A stretch of 39,066 nt of DNA. Origin: Firmicutes bacterium UBA4881 (GTDB taxonomy: Bacteria > Bacillota > DTU065). The stretch's first letter is position 1. Every line of letters begins with the position of its first letter. Of this stretch, positions 29,963 through 38,717 are shown piece by piece. The stretch is from NCBI GenBank assembly GCA_002399235.1, contig DHDH01000001.1, positions 221,392 through 260,457 on the forward strand, read 5' to 3'. The notes under the pieces were generated by a model. That model did no database searches and was not told the DNA's origin. It saw only the letters and a list, made by a program, of their open reading frames with translations. A program made the translations under genes and the position numbers.

Positions 29963-31492
29963 ATGAGTTTACGTCCAGAAGAGATTACTGCAGTAATCCA
30001 GGAACGAATTAAAAACTTTCGTGGAGATCTCAGTCTAGCTGATGAGGGCACAGTCCTTCAAGTTGGTGATGGTATCGCTAGAGTCTGGGGTTTAAATGAC
30101 GCCATGAGTGGCGAACTTCTGGAATTTGTAGCCGAAGATGATGCTCCTGTTTACGGAATGGTTCTTAACTTAGAAGAAGATAATGTAGGTGCGGTGCTTC
30201 TCGGCTCAGATATAGGTATTAGAGAAGGTTCTACTGTCAAGAGAATGAACCGTATCGTTGAGGTCCCTACCGGTGATGAATTACTTGGCCGTGTTGTAAA
30301 TCCTTTAGGAATACCTATAGATGGTAAAGGACCTATCGATACTAAAGAGTATCGTCCTATCGAAAGTGATGCTCCTGGTATTATTAAAAGAAAACCAGTT
30401 TCCGAGCCACTGCAAACTGGTATTAAATCTATCGACTCAATGTTCCCTATTGGACGTGGGCAACGCGAGTTGATTATTGGTGATAGACAAACTGGTAAAA
30501 CAGCCTTAGCTGTAGATACAATCATTAATCAAAAGGGTCAAGATGATATCTGTATTTATGTAGCAATTGGCCAAAAAGCATCTACAGTTAGCTCTGTAGT
30601 AGCTAAATTGAGAGAATTTGGCGCTCTCGACTATTCGATTGTTGTAGCAGCTACTGCTAGCGAAAGTGCACCATTACAATACATTGCTCCATATGCAGGT
30701 TGTGCTATGGGTGAATACTTCATGCACCAAGGTAAGCATGTGCTTATAATCTATGATGATCTTTCTAAACATGCTGTAGCTTACAGAGCAATGTCTTTAT
30801 TATTGAGGCGTCCACCTGGACGTGAAGCTTATCCAGGCGATGTCTTTTATCTCCACTCACGTCTTTTGGAGCGTGCTGCTAAACTGACAGATGAGCTAGG
30901 TGGAGGTTCACTTACAGCTTTACCGATTATTGAAACTCAAGCTGGAGACGTTTCCGCTTATATTCCTACTAACGTTATTTCTATTACAGACGGACAGATA
31001 TTTTTAGAGAGCGATCTCTTTTTTGCTGGTTTCCGTCCTGCAGTTAACGTAGGTATTTCAGTATCTCGTGTTGGTGGTAAAGCACAGATTAAAGCTATGA
31101 AGAAAGTAGCTGGCCGCTTAAAGCTTGATTTGTCCCAATACGAGGAGCTAAAAGCCTTCGCTCAGTTTGGCTCAGAGTTGGATAAATCAACTAAAGAGTT
31201 ATTAGCACGCGGCGAAAAGATTATGGAAGTTCTTAAGCAAGACCAATACGAACCTATGCCTGTAGCTAAACAAGTGGCGATTATGTACGCTGCTAACTAT
31301 GGTTACCTAGATAATATTGAAGTTAAAGATATTGCTAGGTTTGAAGCGGAGATGCTTAAATATATTGCAGATCTCTATCCTCAAGTCTATGAGGTTATTG
31401 ATAAAAGCAAAGATTTAAGTCCCGAAACAGAAGAACTATTGAAAAAAGCGTTGCAAGAGTTTGGCAAGGAGTTTATCCCAACAAGCAAATAG
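29963..31492 (+). CDS. atpA: ATP synthase F1 subunit alpha
   Basis: The 509-residue non-catalytic subunit has Walker A GDRQTGKT (about 173-180), the LIIYDDLSKHAVAYR segment, LLRRPPGREAYPGDVFYLHSRLLERA with the arginine finger region, and the usual N-terminal barrel (GTVLQVGDGIARVWGL). It carries the non-catalytic nucleotide sites and the arginine finger for beta. ATG 29963 has GAGGTGATG upstream. Confidence 0.98.
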   Translation: MSLRPEEITAVIQERIKNFRGDLSLADEGTVLQVGDGIARVWGLNDAMSGELLEFVAEDDAPVYGMVLNLEEDNVGAVLLGSDIGIREGSTVKRMNRIVEVPTGDELLGRVVNPLGIPIDGKGPIDTKEYRPIESDAPGIIKRKPVSEPLQTGIKSIDSMFPIGRGQRELIIGDRQTGKTALAVDTIINQKGQDDICIYVAIGQKASTVSSVVAKLREFGALDYSIVVAATASESAPLQYIAPYAGCAMGEYFMHQGKHVLIIYDDLSKHAVAYRAMSLLLRRPPGREAYPGDVFYLHSRLLERAAKLTDELGGGSLTALPIIETQAGDVSAYIPTNVISITDGQIFLESDLFFAGFRPAVNVGISVSRVGGKAQIKAMKKVAGRLKLDLSQYEELKAFAQFGSELDKSTKELLARGEKIMEVLKQDQYEPMPVAKQVAIMYAANYGYLDNIEVKDIARFEAEMLKYIADLYPQVYEVIDKSKDLSPETEELLKKALQEFGKEFIPTSK

Positions 31493-31503
31493 GGGGTATT
31501 TAG

Positions 31504-32358
31504 GTGCAAGGAATGCGTGATATTAAAAGACGAATTCGCAGTGTCAAAAGCACCGAACAGATCACCCGAGCCATGAAAATGGTTGCTGCTGCTAAGCTCA
31601 AAAGCGCTGAGAGACTAGTAAATGAATCTCGTCCTTATTCTAGAACTATGAGAGAAGTTTTTCAAAACATTATGGCGAGAGCCGAAAGTTTAGAACACCC
31701 TCTCCTAAAAGTGAGGAATGGGAATAAAGCCTGTTATGTGGTAATTACAGCCGATCGTGGGTTATGTGGCGGATTCAATACTAACATTGCCCGTCTAGCC
31801 ATTGAACACAGCCCAAATAGTGAAAAAGTGTTTTTACCTATCGGCCGTAAAGGAAGAGATTATCTAGCTTTTAGAGGCAACCAGCTAATGAATCAAGGTT
31901 ATTTAGCTGGTGATGAACCTGATATACATTTGGTGCAAAATGTTGTTCTTGATCTAATCAAACGATACCAGAATGAAGAGTTTGATACGGTCTATCTGGT
32001 CTACAGTCGTTATGTGAGTCCATTGACTCAAGAACCAAGAGTAGTTAAGTTGCTACCTGTTGATGTAGAACCAGAAGAAGATAACAAGGGGACAACACAT
32101 ACAGAGCATATGTATGAACCATCGCCAGATAAATTGCTAGACGCTCTTATTCCACGTTATCTCATAAGTCAGGTTTATCGAGGACTAGTTGAGAACCATG
32201 CAGGCGAGCTTGGAGCAAGAATGACCGCAATGGATAATGCAACCAAAAACGCGGAAGAGATGATCGAGAGCTTAACGCTGCAGTACAACCGGGCCCGACA
32301 GGCTGCCATCACCCAGGAGATTGCTGAGGTTGTTGGTGGTGCTGAGGCTCTCCGCTGA
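31504..32358 (+). CDS. atpG: ATP synthase F1 subunit gamma
   Basis: The 284-residue rotor subunit starts MRDIKRRIRSVKSTEQITRAMKMVAAAKL and ends with MTAMDNATKNAEEMIESLTLQYNRARQAAITQEI, the paired N- and C-terminal coiled-coil helices. The central domain has VVITADRGLCGGFNTN. GTG 31504 has GGGGGTATT upstream; an ATG four codons inside is also possible. Confidence 0.96.
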   Translation: MQGMRDIKRRIRSVKSTEQITRAMKMVAAAKLKSAERLVNESRPYSRTMREVFQNIMARAESLEHPLLKVRNGNKACYVVITADRGLCGGFNTNIARLAIEHSPNSEKVFLPIGRKGRDYLAFRGNQLMNQGYLAGDEPDIHLVQNVVLDLIKRYQNEEFDTVYLVYSRYVSPLTQEPRVVKLLPVDVEPEEDNKGTTHTEHMYEPSPDKLLDALIPRYLISQVYRGLVENHAGELGARMTAMDNATKNAEEMIESLTLQYNRARQAAITQEIAEVVGGAEALR

Positions 32359-32377
32359 CGGCAAGGAGGTTTGGCTG

Positions 32378-33775
32378 ATGAACAAAGGCAAAGTCACTCA
32401 GGTCATTGGACCTGTTGTGGATATTGAATTTGAACCAGGTAAGTTACCTGATCTTTATAATGCAGTTACTATTGCTAGTGGCGAGCGTGTTATTACAGCT
32501 GAGGTAGCTCAGCACTTAGGTAATTACACTGCTCGTTGTGTTGCTCTATCTTCTACAGACGGCTTAAAAAGAGGTATTGAGGCTGTAGATACAGGCGGAC
32601 CGATTCAAGTACCTGTTGGTGAAGAAGTATTAGGTAGGATTTTTAACGTTTTAGGTGCTCCTGTGGATGAGGGCAGTGCTGTTAGTACTGAAAAGAAATA
32701 TCCTATTCACCGAGCTGCTCCACCTCTAAAAGACCAGAAGACTACGACAGAAATTCTAGAGACCGGTATTAAAGTCGTAGACTTACTAACTCCCTACCCA
32801 AAGGGTGGTAAGATTGGTCTTTTTGGTGGTGCTGGTGTAGGTAAAACTATTTTGATTCAAGAACTCATTCGTAACGTAGCTTTTGAGCATGGTGGATATT
32901 CAGTTTTCGCCGGTGTCGGTGAAAGAACCAGAGAAGGTAATGAGCTTTTTCTAGAAATGAAAGAGTCTGGCGTTTTAGAAAAGACTGCTTTGGTTTTTGG
33001 CCAGATGAATGAACCACCTGGAGCTAGACTTAGAGTAGCTCTAACAGCTCTGGCTATGGCTGAGTATTTCCGTGATGAAAAGAGCCAAGACGTGCTCTTA
33101 TTTATCGATAATATTTTCCGCTTTATTCAGGCTGGTTCAGAGGTATCTGCCCTTCTAGGACGTATGCCTTCTGCTGTAGGTTATCAACCTACTCTAGCTA
33201 CTGAAGTAGGCGCTTTGCAAGAGCGAATCACATCTACAAACAAAGGCTCTATTACTTCTATTCAAGCTATTTATGTCCCTGCTGATGACTATACAGACCC
33301 AGCTCCAGCGACAACATTTGCTCACCTTGATGCTACTACTAACTTAGAGCGTCGTATTGCTTCTTTGGGTATTTACCCTGCCGTAGACCCATTAAGCTCC
33401 GCTTCGCGTATTTTAGATCCACGCGTAGTTGGTAGAGAGCATTATGAAGTTGCCCGTGGTGTGCAAGAAGTGTTGCAACGTTATAAAGAACTTCAAGATA
33501 TCATTGCTATTCTGGGTATGGATGAACTCTCTGACGAAGATAAGGTTATTGTCGGTAGAGCAAGAAGAATCCAGAAGTTCTTATCACAACCGATGTTCGT
33601 TGCTGAAGCCTTTACAGGTCAAACTGGCCGCTTCGTAACTATCTCTGATACAGTAAGAAGCTTTAAAGAGATCTTAGAAGGTCGCCATGACCAACTGCCG
33701 GAACAAGCCTTCTACATGGTAGGTAGTATTGATGAAGCAATTGAGAAGGCCAAGAGTATGGGGGCATCAGTATAA
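32378..33775 (+). CDS. atpD: ATP synthase F1 subunit beta
   Basis: The 465-residue catalytic subunit has Walker A GGAGVGKT (about 150-157), GERTREGNE with the catalytic glutamate, LLFIDNIFRFIQAGSEVSALLGRMPSAVGYQPTLA and the DELSDED (DELSEED-like) loop. It makes ATP from ADP and phosphate. ATG 32378 follows AAGGAGGT with a 7-base spacer; the longer reading from 32321 is inside atpG. Its stop overlaps the atpC start by one base. Confidence 0.98.
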   Translation: MNKGKVTQVIGPVVDIEFEPGKLPDLYNAVTIASGERVITAEVAQHLGNYTARCVALSSTDGLKRGIEAVDTGGPIQVPVGEEVLGRIFNVLGAPVDEGSAVSTEKKYPIHRAAPPLKDQKTTTEILETGIKVVDLLTPYPKGGKIGLFGGAGVGKTILIQELIRNVAFEHGGYSVFAGVGERTREGNELFLEMKESGVLEKTALVFGQMNEPPGARLRVALTALAMAEYFRDEKSQDVLLFIDNIFRFIQAGSEVSALLGRMPSAVGYQPTLATEVGALQERITSTNKGSITSIQAIYVPADDYTDPAPATTFAHLDATTNLERRIASLGIYPAVDPLSSASRILDPRVVGREHYEVARGVQEVLQRYKELQDIIAILGMDELSDEDKVIVGRARRIQKFLSQPMFVAEAFTGQTGRFVTISDTVRSFKEILEGRHDQLPEQAFYMVGSIDEAIEKAKSMGASV

Positions 33776-34191
33776 TGGCTAGAGCTTTTCGATTGAGAAT
33801 CGTTACACCAGAACGAGTGATCTTCGATGAGCAAGTTGAAATGGTGATTGCTCCTGGTACCGAAGGTGAACTGGCAGTGCAAGCCTATCATACAGCATTT
33901 GCTACCTCACTTAAACCAGGCGTTCTAAGAGTACGTAAAGATACTGCGAATACATTCGAGCGGCTTTCTTGTACTGGTGGTTTTTTGCATGTTCTTAACA
34001 ATGATGTGCAAATACTAGCGGACGCGTCCGAATTTGCTAATGAGATCGATGTTGAACGTGCTCTAAAGGCAAGACAGAGAGCCGAAGAACGATTAGTTAG
34101 CCAGCAAGATATCGATGTGATGAGAGCAAAGTTAGCTTTAGAACGTGCCCTAGCAAGATTAAAGACAGTAGGCTACGAAGAAGATAAATAA
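33775..34191 (+). CDS. atpC: ATP synthase F1 subunit epsilon
   Basis: The 138-residue protein has the N-terminal beta-sandwich (FRLRIVTPERVIFDEQVEMVIAPGTEGELAVQAYH) and two C-terminal helices (ERALKARQRAEERL..., MRAKLALERALARLKT) that regulate ATP hydrolysis. It is the last gene of the atp operon; a strong terminator follows. Confidence 0.95.
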   Translation: MARAFRLRIVTPERVIFDEQVEMVIAPGTEGELAVQAYHTAFATSLKPGVLRVRKDTANTFERLSCTGGFLHVLNNDVQILADASEFANEIDVERALKARQRAEERLVSQQDIDVMRAKLALERALARLKTVGYEEDK

Positions 34192-34202
34192 AAGTAAACT
34201 TT

Positions 34203-34242
34203 AAAGAGGAAGAACTGCACGATGCAGCCTTCCTCTTTTTTT
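34203..34242 (+). terminator. Rho-independent terminator of the atp operon
   Basis: AAAGAGGAAG (34203-34212) pairs with CTTCCTCTTT (34229-34238), with an inner CTGCA/TGCAG helix (34215-34219, 34223-34227). A T-run reaches 34242. Confidence 0.93.
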
Positions 34243-34323
34243 CTTATTTAGATGGCTATAAGTTGCTTATTGCCTGTGAATTTCTTAGCGTAATAAGATT
34301 AAGGTAAGTGTCTTGGGTTTACT

Positions 34324-34352
34324 AAAAGAGGAGGTAGTTTAATTACCCCCTC
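34324..34352 (-). terminator. Terminator of the GH84 gene (minus strand)
   Basis: Read on the minus strand, GAGGGGGTA (34352-34344) pairs with TACCTCCTC (34336-34328) with one mismatch and an ATTAAAC loop, followed by TTTT (34327-34324). It lies just past the GH84 stop codon. Confidence 0.75.
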
Positions 34353-34360
34353 AAAAAATA

Positions 34361-36901
34361 TTATTCGGGAACGATAACGATACCTCTTAAGGATACCCCA
34401 GCTTCTTTAGGAATAAATCTGATTGCTTTTATTGGTGTATTAGGAAGTGGTAATACTTGGACCATGCTATCCGAGAAGATGGGTTCGGAAAAGTTTACGC
34501 CGTCTAATGAATAAGCTAATCCCCACTCTCCATAGTTAGTTGGTTCCTGCATTAACGCAGCAAGATGTATCTTAGTAGGACTTTCTAGGGTAAAGGTTAA
34601 GTCTTCTTCGATAACAAAGAAAGATTCGTTTGCAAAGCGATTGAGTAGATCTTGAGTATTAGCATTGGAAGTAATAGTGATTGCTTTTTTGGCTAGGATT
34701 GGTTCTAGCATTCTAATAATAATCCAGTACTCATAATCAGCTTCTCCTCTTAGTCGGAGATAACGAGCTTCTTTTGGCTCTTCAAAAGGAACATTATAAT
34801 CTTTTTTACCTTTTAAGGTAAGGACTTCTTCCCAAGAGTTTCCGTCTTGAGAAATTTCGACTTTACCTTTACGGAAGTAATCGAGGTTATTGTTGGACAT
34901 TATCAAGTTAAACCCTTGAAGTATTTCCACTCGGCCTAAATCAACTGTTAGATAATCATCTGGTCTTTGACCTCTAGCACTCCAAAAGAAAGTCTCTGGG
35001 TTATTGTCTGCAGCTAATGAAGGTACATAATTTTTATAAACGGGCATGTTGGTAATAACTGTGTAACTAGAGAGACCAAAGAAAGAAGAGATAGCCACAG
35101 AGAGTCTGTCAAAGAGAGGCGAAAGGACAGATAAGCTACCTAACTGAGCTGTTTGGAAAGAGTCTAGGCTAGTGAGTAGATTAGCTCTAAGGTAAATTTC
35201 TAAGGCTTCATTATATTTAGCTAGGCTTTTAGGTGGATTTTGACTATCAAGCGGACCAGCTTCAGCAACAAGTGTAGCTGCATTTACATATAGGGAACCA
35301 ATTTTACCTAGATTAGCCATGCGTTTCAAGTAGGGTTCAGCTTCTTTAGAAGCATTAGGAAAGAACTTGGGAAAATCAGAGCGTAGTTCCTCGAGGCCTA
35401 CAAATTCTTTTTCTAAGGGCTCAGCTGCCTTTTTTAATGCCTTTAATGCAGTTTGATATTGAGGTGAAGATACTTCTTTGGTAGCTGCTAATTCGTAGAG
35501 TTCAGAAAAGTGTTTAAAAAATTCTGTAGAGAGGTTTACAATAGTGGGATATTCGTGAGTTGGACCATGGCGGAAAAAGACTGTATTCTGTTCAGCGAAC
35601 CTTTGGTATAACTCTCGGTTTTCATTTCCTAAGATACCTACGGCTTTTTGCCAAGAAAGCTCAGGATCATAAACTTTAGCGTTCCAAGTATAATCAGCAC
35701 AAGTCATTAGTGGTAATTTAGATAGTTCAGCTTCGTTCATAGGATTAAACGTAAAACCTACTGTAGCTGGTAACTCAGCATCTCTACTAGCAATAGGGGC
35801 CATATATAATCTAGTACGATTGTAATCGTTAACAGGATAATTATCCCAATAAAGAATATCATGCTGCCAAATATCGCCAATTTCTTTAGCTTCTGTCGAG
35901 GTGATAGTCTCAGCAACAATACCATAACCTGTGGAGTAGACAATAATGTCAGGGTCTAGTTGGTTAGCATAAGTCTCTCGATAAGGAGAAGTACCTTTTT
36001 GGTAGTATTCAGTAGGTACCACAATAAGTCGATGATTAGCTAGGCGTGTTTTTAAGTAACTACTATACTTATTACAAAAGTCTACTTGAGCTTTAGCATA
36101 GTTATTGCCATACTTAGCTCTATCGCTAGCACTTTTTAAATTGGGGTCGATATCATCAAGTAGTAGAGCAAAGTGCTCTACGCCAATGCCTATCATTACT
36201 TCTGTTTTATTTATTAAAGCTTGCCAATCTCTTTCGGAAGTAAACTGCACAGTGTTTCCAGGCGAGATAGCAAAAACAAAATCCACATGGCTATTTTCAG
36301 CAGTAGTCACTAACTCTGCTAATTCGGTTAGCTTTTTTTGAGGGTAAGGCTCCCGCCATTTTTCTCGGTGGTAAGGATCATCTTTAGGAGCATAAACATA
36401 GGTGTTCATCTTCCAGGTACCAAGAAATTGAATTATATCTTTACGTGCGGTATGTGACCATGGTGTATCATAAAAACCTTCAATCACACCACGATAAGCA
36501 AATGCTGGTGCATCGACAATAGTTATTGCGGGAATTTCTGAATTGCTGGTAATTAATTGATTAATACTTTGATATGCATAGAATAAACCACGTTCGGAGG
36601 CAGCAATTATCCGACCATTTTTGTCTTTAATATCGATAAAATAAGCCTCTAAGCCAAGGTTATCAATTTCTTTTACTTTCCCGATACTAACAGAAACTTT
36701 AACAGAACCTTGTGGAGAGGTAGACAAGAGCTTTAGTTCTTCTGGTACAGATTCATCGTAAAAAAAAGATAACTCTTTAGTTGGTATAAATGTACTACCT
36801 GTAACTAAAGAATGGGGTTGAGGAAAGATCTGAACATTGGTTGCCAAAACAATTACCGAAGCAAGCAAAAAAGATAGTAATAATTTAGCCCAATACCGCA
36901 A
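34361..36901 (-). CDS. Secreted beta-N-acetylglucosaminidase, GH84, with C-terminal discoidin-like domain
   Basis: The roughly 846-residue protein has a signal peptide or anchor (LRYWAKLLLSFLLASVIVLA), a GH20b-like alpha/beta N-domain (about 35-130), and a GH84 TIM barrel (about 135-430) with RGVIEGFYDTPWSH, YAPKDDPYHREKWREPYP and the catalytic pair D249-D250 in LLLDDID. A helical region (about 440-600) follows, then an F5/8-type or CBM32-like domain (about 610-735, YLTVDLGRVEILQGFNLI) and a beta-rich tail. The family removes terminal beta-GlcNAc by a substrate-assisted mechanism. TTG 36901 is about 10 bases from AAGGAGG; TTG 36910 is too close to it. It is transcribed alone and divergently from the purine permease. 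Substrates may be glycans, peptidoglycan fragments or mucin-like material. Confidence 0.9.
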   Translation of the reverse strand: MRYWAKLLLSFLLASVIVLATNVQIFPQPHSLVTGSTFIPTKELSFFYDESVPEELKLLSTSPQGSVKVSVSIGKVKEIDNLGLEAYFIDIKDKNGRIIAASERGLFYAYQSINQLITSNSEIPAITIVDAPAFAYRGVIEGFYDTPWSHTARKDIIQFLGTWKMNTYVYAPKDDPYHREKWREPYPQKKLTELAELVTTAENSHVDFVFAISPGNTVQFTSERDWQALINKTEVMIGIGVEHFALLLDDIDPNLKSASDRAKYGNNYAKAQVDFCNKYSSYLKTRLANHRLIVVPTEYYQKGTSPYRETYANQLDPDIIVYSTGYGIVAETITSTEAKEIGDIWQHDILYWDNYPVNDYNRTRLYMAPIASRDAELPATVGFTFNPMNEAELSKLPLMTCADYTWNAKVYDPELSWQKAVGILGNENRELYQRFAEQNTVFFRHGPTHEYPTIVNLSTEFFKHFSELYELAATKEVSSPQYQTALKALKKAAEPLEKEFVGLEELRSDFPKFFPNASKEAEPYLKRMANLGKIGSLYVNAATLVAEAGPLDSQNPPKSLAKYNEALEIYLRANLLTSLDSFQTAQLGSLSVLSPLFDRLSVAISSFFGLSSYTVITNMPVYKNYVPSLAADNNPETFFWSARGQRPDDYLTVDLGRVEILQGFNLIMSNNNLDYFRKGKVEISQDGNSWEEVLTLKGKKDYNVPFEEPKEARYLRLRGEADYEYWIIIRMLEPILAKKAITITSNANTQDLLNRFANESFFVIEEDLTFTLESPTKIHLAALMQEPTNYGEWGLAYSLDGVNFSEPIFSDSMVQVLPLPNTPIKAIRFIPKEAGVSLRGIVIVPE

Positions 36902-37067
36902 TAAAACCAATCCTCCTTAGATTAGTTAGCTTAGTGATTAGTAACTTCAGCAATAACATCGAAAAACCTTTACTAGTAACATGTTGGTTAATTGAAAAAG
37001 TAATTGATACTTTGTAAGAGTTATTGCTACCTTCATATATTTTAGGGGTATTTAATATTAGACAAGC

Positions 37068-37096
37068 TTGACTAGAGATAACAACTTTGTTAGGAT
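37068..37096 (+). promoter_or_regulatory. Probable sigma-A promoter of the NCS2 permease gene
   Basis: TTGACT (37068-37073) and TAGGAT (37091-37096) are separated by exactly 17 bases. Transcription would start near 37103, giving a leader of about 104 bases that contains the paired hairpins at 37125-37165. Confidence 0.6.
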
Positions 37097-37124
37097 TATA
37101 GCGTGCTCTTCTGATTGGCAGCAG

Positions 37125-37165
37125 AAGGCTACAGTAGCCTTGCCTTTGGGTAGGAATGGCAAGGC
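37125..37165 (+). promoter_or_regulatory. Mutually exclusive hairpins in the permease leader
   Basis: Hairpin 1 pairs AAGGCTAC (37125-37132) with GTAGCCTT (37134-37141) around one base, so the loop must open part of it. Hairpin 2 pairs GCCTTGCC (37137-37144) with GGCAAGGC (37158-37165) around a 13-base loop. Bases 37137-37141 belong to both, so only one can form at a time. This is the layout of a switching leader. No match to the purine, preQ1 or tetrahydrofolate riboswitch consensus was seen, so no ligand is proposed. Confidence 0.45.
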
Positions 37166-37206
37166 AAGAATCTGTTGCAATATATAAGAGGAGGATTTGA
37201 CCTAAT

Positions 37207-38592
37207 ATGGCAAATTCAAGTACAGCTAAGAAAAATTCCACTGGCAATGGAAGTTTCTGGGAAAAAACGTTTAAGTTGAGAGAGCACGGAACTGATATAC
37301 GCACAGAGGTTTTTGCAGGTATTACAACTTTTATGACCATGGCTTATATTCTTGTGGTCAACCCATCAATACTTAGTAGTATCCCTGGTGTAAGTTTTGA
37401 AGCAGCACTAATTGCTACAGCAATTTCATCAGCATTTGCTACGTTTTTAATGTCATTTTTAGCAAACCACCCCTTCGCTTTAGCTCCTGGAATGGGCCTC
37501 AACGCTTACTTTGCTTATAGCGTAGTTGGGGCTATGGGTTACTCTTACAGCGAGGCTTTAGCTGCAGTTTTTATCTCTGGTGTCATCTTTATTATTATGA
37601 CAGCTACCGGAGCAAGACGCGCTATAGTTAAAGCGATTCCTGAGAGTATCAAATCTGGTATTGGCGCTGGTATTGGTTTGTTTATCGCTTTATTAGGTCT
37701 ACAAAGTGCAGGTATAATTCAAGGCGATCCTAATACTATGCTTGCTTTAGGTGACCTAACTAATCATGCAACACTTTTAGCAATTCTTGGACTATTCATT
37801 ACTGGTGTTTTAATGACCCTTAATGTTAAAGGTAGCATCCTCATTGGTATGTTTGTTACTACTATTTTAGGTTGGGTAACTAAGACAGCACCAGCTCCCG
37901 AAGGCTTTTTTGCTCTACCTAATTTTGCTGAATGGTTTAAGATTGTAGGTCAAATGGATTTTAAAGGACTTTTACAAATTGGTAATGGCTTCAATATGAA
38001 TGTCTTAACTAGAGTAGTAGAAGTCATTTTCGCCTTCTTCTTTGTTGATATGTTCGATACAATTGGCACACTAGTTGGTGTAGCAAAGAGATCTAACATG
38101 ATGGATAAAGATGGTACTTTACCTAACATGGACAAGGCTATGATGGCTGACGCTGTTGGTACTTGTTTTGGTGCCTTCTCTGGTACACCAACAGTAACTA
38201 CCTATGTTGAAAGTGCATCAGGTGTTGCTGCAGGTGGAAGAACAGGACTTACTTCCTTTACTGTAGCAATAGCCTTCCTTCTTTTTGGTTTGTTCTTATC
38301 ACCAGTTGCTAAGTCTGTTCCTGGCTTTGCAACAGCTCCTGCTTTAATTATTGTAGGTGTCTTAATGATGCAAAGTATCAAAGATGTTAATTGGGATGAT
38401 ATGTCTGAAGCATTGCCAGCCTTTATTGCTGTTGCTGCTATGCCTTTCACCTTTAGCATCTCCAATGGTATTGCCTTTGCCTTTATCGCTTATTCTTTTG
38501 TCAAACTTCTCTCCGGTAAGGGTAAAGATGTACACTGGGTTGTTTATTTATTATCAGTATTGTTTATTCTCAAATATGCATTCCTTAAGTAG
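37207..38592 (+). CDS. NCS2 family purine permease (AzgA-like guanine/hypoxanthine transporter)
   Basis: The 461-residue inner-membrane protein has about 12-14 membrane segments. Diagnostic blocks are FTLREHGTDIRTEVFAGITTFMTMAYI-like N-terminus, FALAPGMGLNAYFAY (substrate region), FFFVDMFDTIGTLVGVA and GTPTVTTYVESASGVAAGGRTGLT, all typical of the AzgA subgroup that takes up guanine, hypoxanthine or adenine with protons. The first 15 residues (ANSSTAKKNSTGNGS) are a polar extension. ATG 37207 is 12 bases from GAGGAGG, a longer spacer than its neighbours. The gene is flanked by its own promoter, a structured leader and a terminator. Confidence 0.9.
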   Translation: MANSSTAKKNSTGNGSFWEKTFKLREHGTDIRTEVFAGITTFMTMAYILVVNPSILSSIPGVSFEAALIATAISSAFATFLMSFLANHPFALAPGMGLNAYFAYSVVGAMGYSYSEALAAVFISGVIFIIMTATGARRAIVKAIPESIKSGIGAGIGLFIALLGLQSAGIIQGDPNTMLALGDLTNHATLLAILGLFITGVLMTLNVKGSILIGMFVTTILGWVTKTAPAPEGFFALPNFAEWFKIVGQMDFKGLLQIGNGFNMNVLTRVVEVIFAFFFVDMFDTIGTLVGVAKRSNMMDKDGTLPNMDKAMMADAVGTCFGAFSGTPTVTTYVESASGVAAGGRTGLTSFTVAIAFLLFGLFLSPVAKSVPGFATAPALIIVGVLMMQSIKDVNWDDMSEALPAFIAVAAMPFTFSISNGIAFAFIAYSFVKLLSGKGKDVHWVVYLLSVLFILKYAFLK

Positions 38593-38603
38593 TTAAAAAG
38601 TTA

Positions 38604-38630
38604 AAGGCCCCGTAGGGGGCCTTCTTTTTT
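38604..38630 (+). terminator. Rho-independent terminator after the NCS2 permease
   Basis: AAGGCCCC (38604-38611) and GGGGCCTT (38616-38623) form an 8-bp stem with a GTAG loop, followed by C and six T (38625-38630). Confidence 0.95.
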
Positions 38631-38717
38631 AGCAGGAGAAACATAGTTAGAGAACGTAATTGATACATAGAGGAATTATAGTTGTGACTTTTATATTATT
38701 CTGTGGGAGGATTTTAA

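Noticed and set aside
30151..30525. Minus-strand frame of 124 residues inside atpA
   Set aside because: It is a shadow of a highly conserved coding region.
32321..32377. Upstream extension of atpD inside atpG
   Set aside because: The added residues are unlike any beta subunit and AAGGAGGT lies right before ATG 32378.
37060..37206. Known purine riboswitch before the NCS2 permease
   Set aside because: The conserved loop sequences of the purine aptamer were not found; only a generic switching structure is supported.
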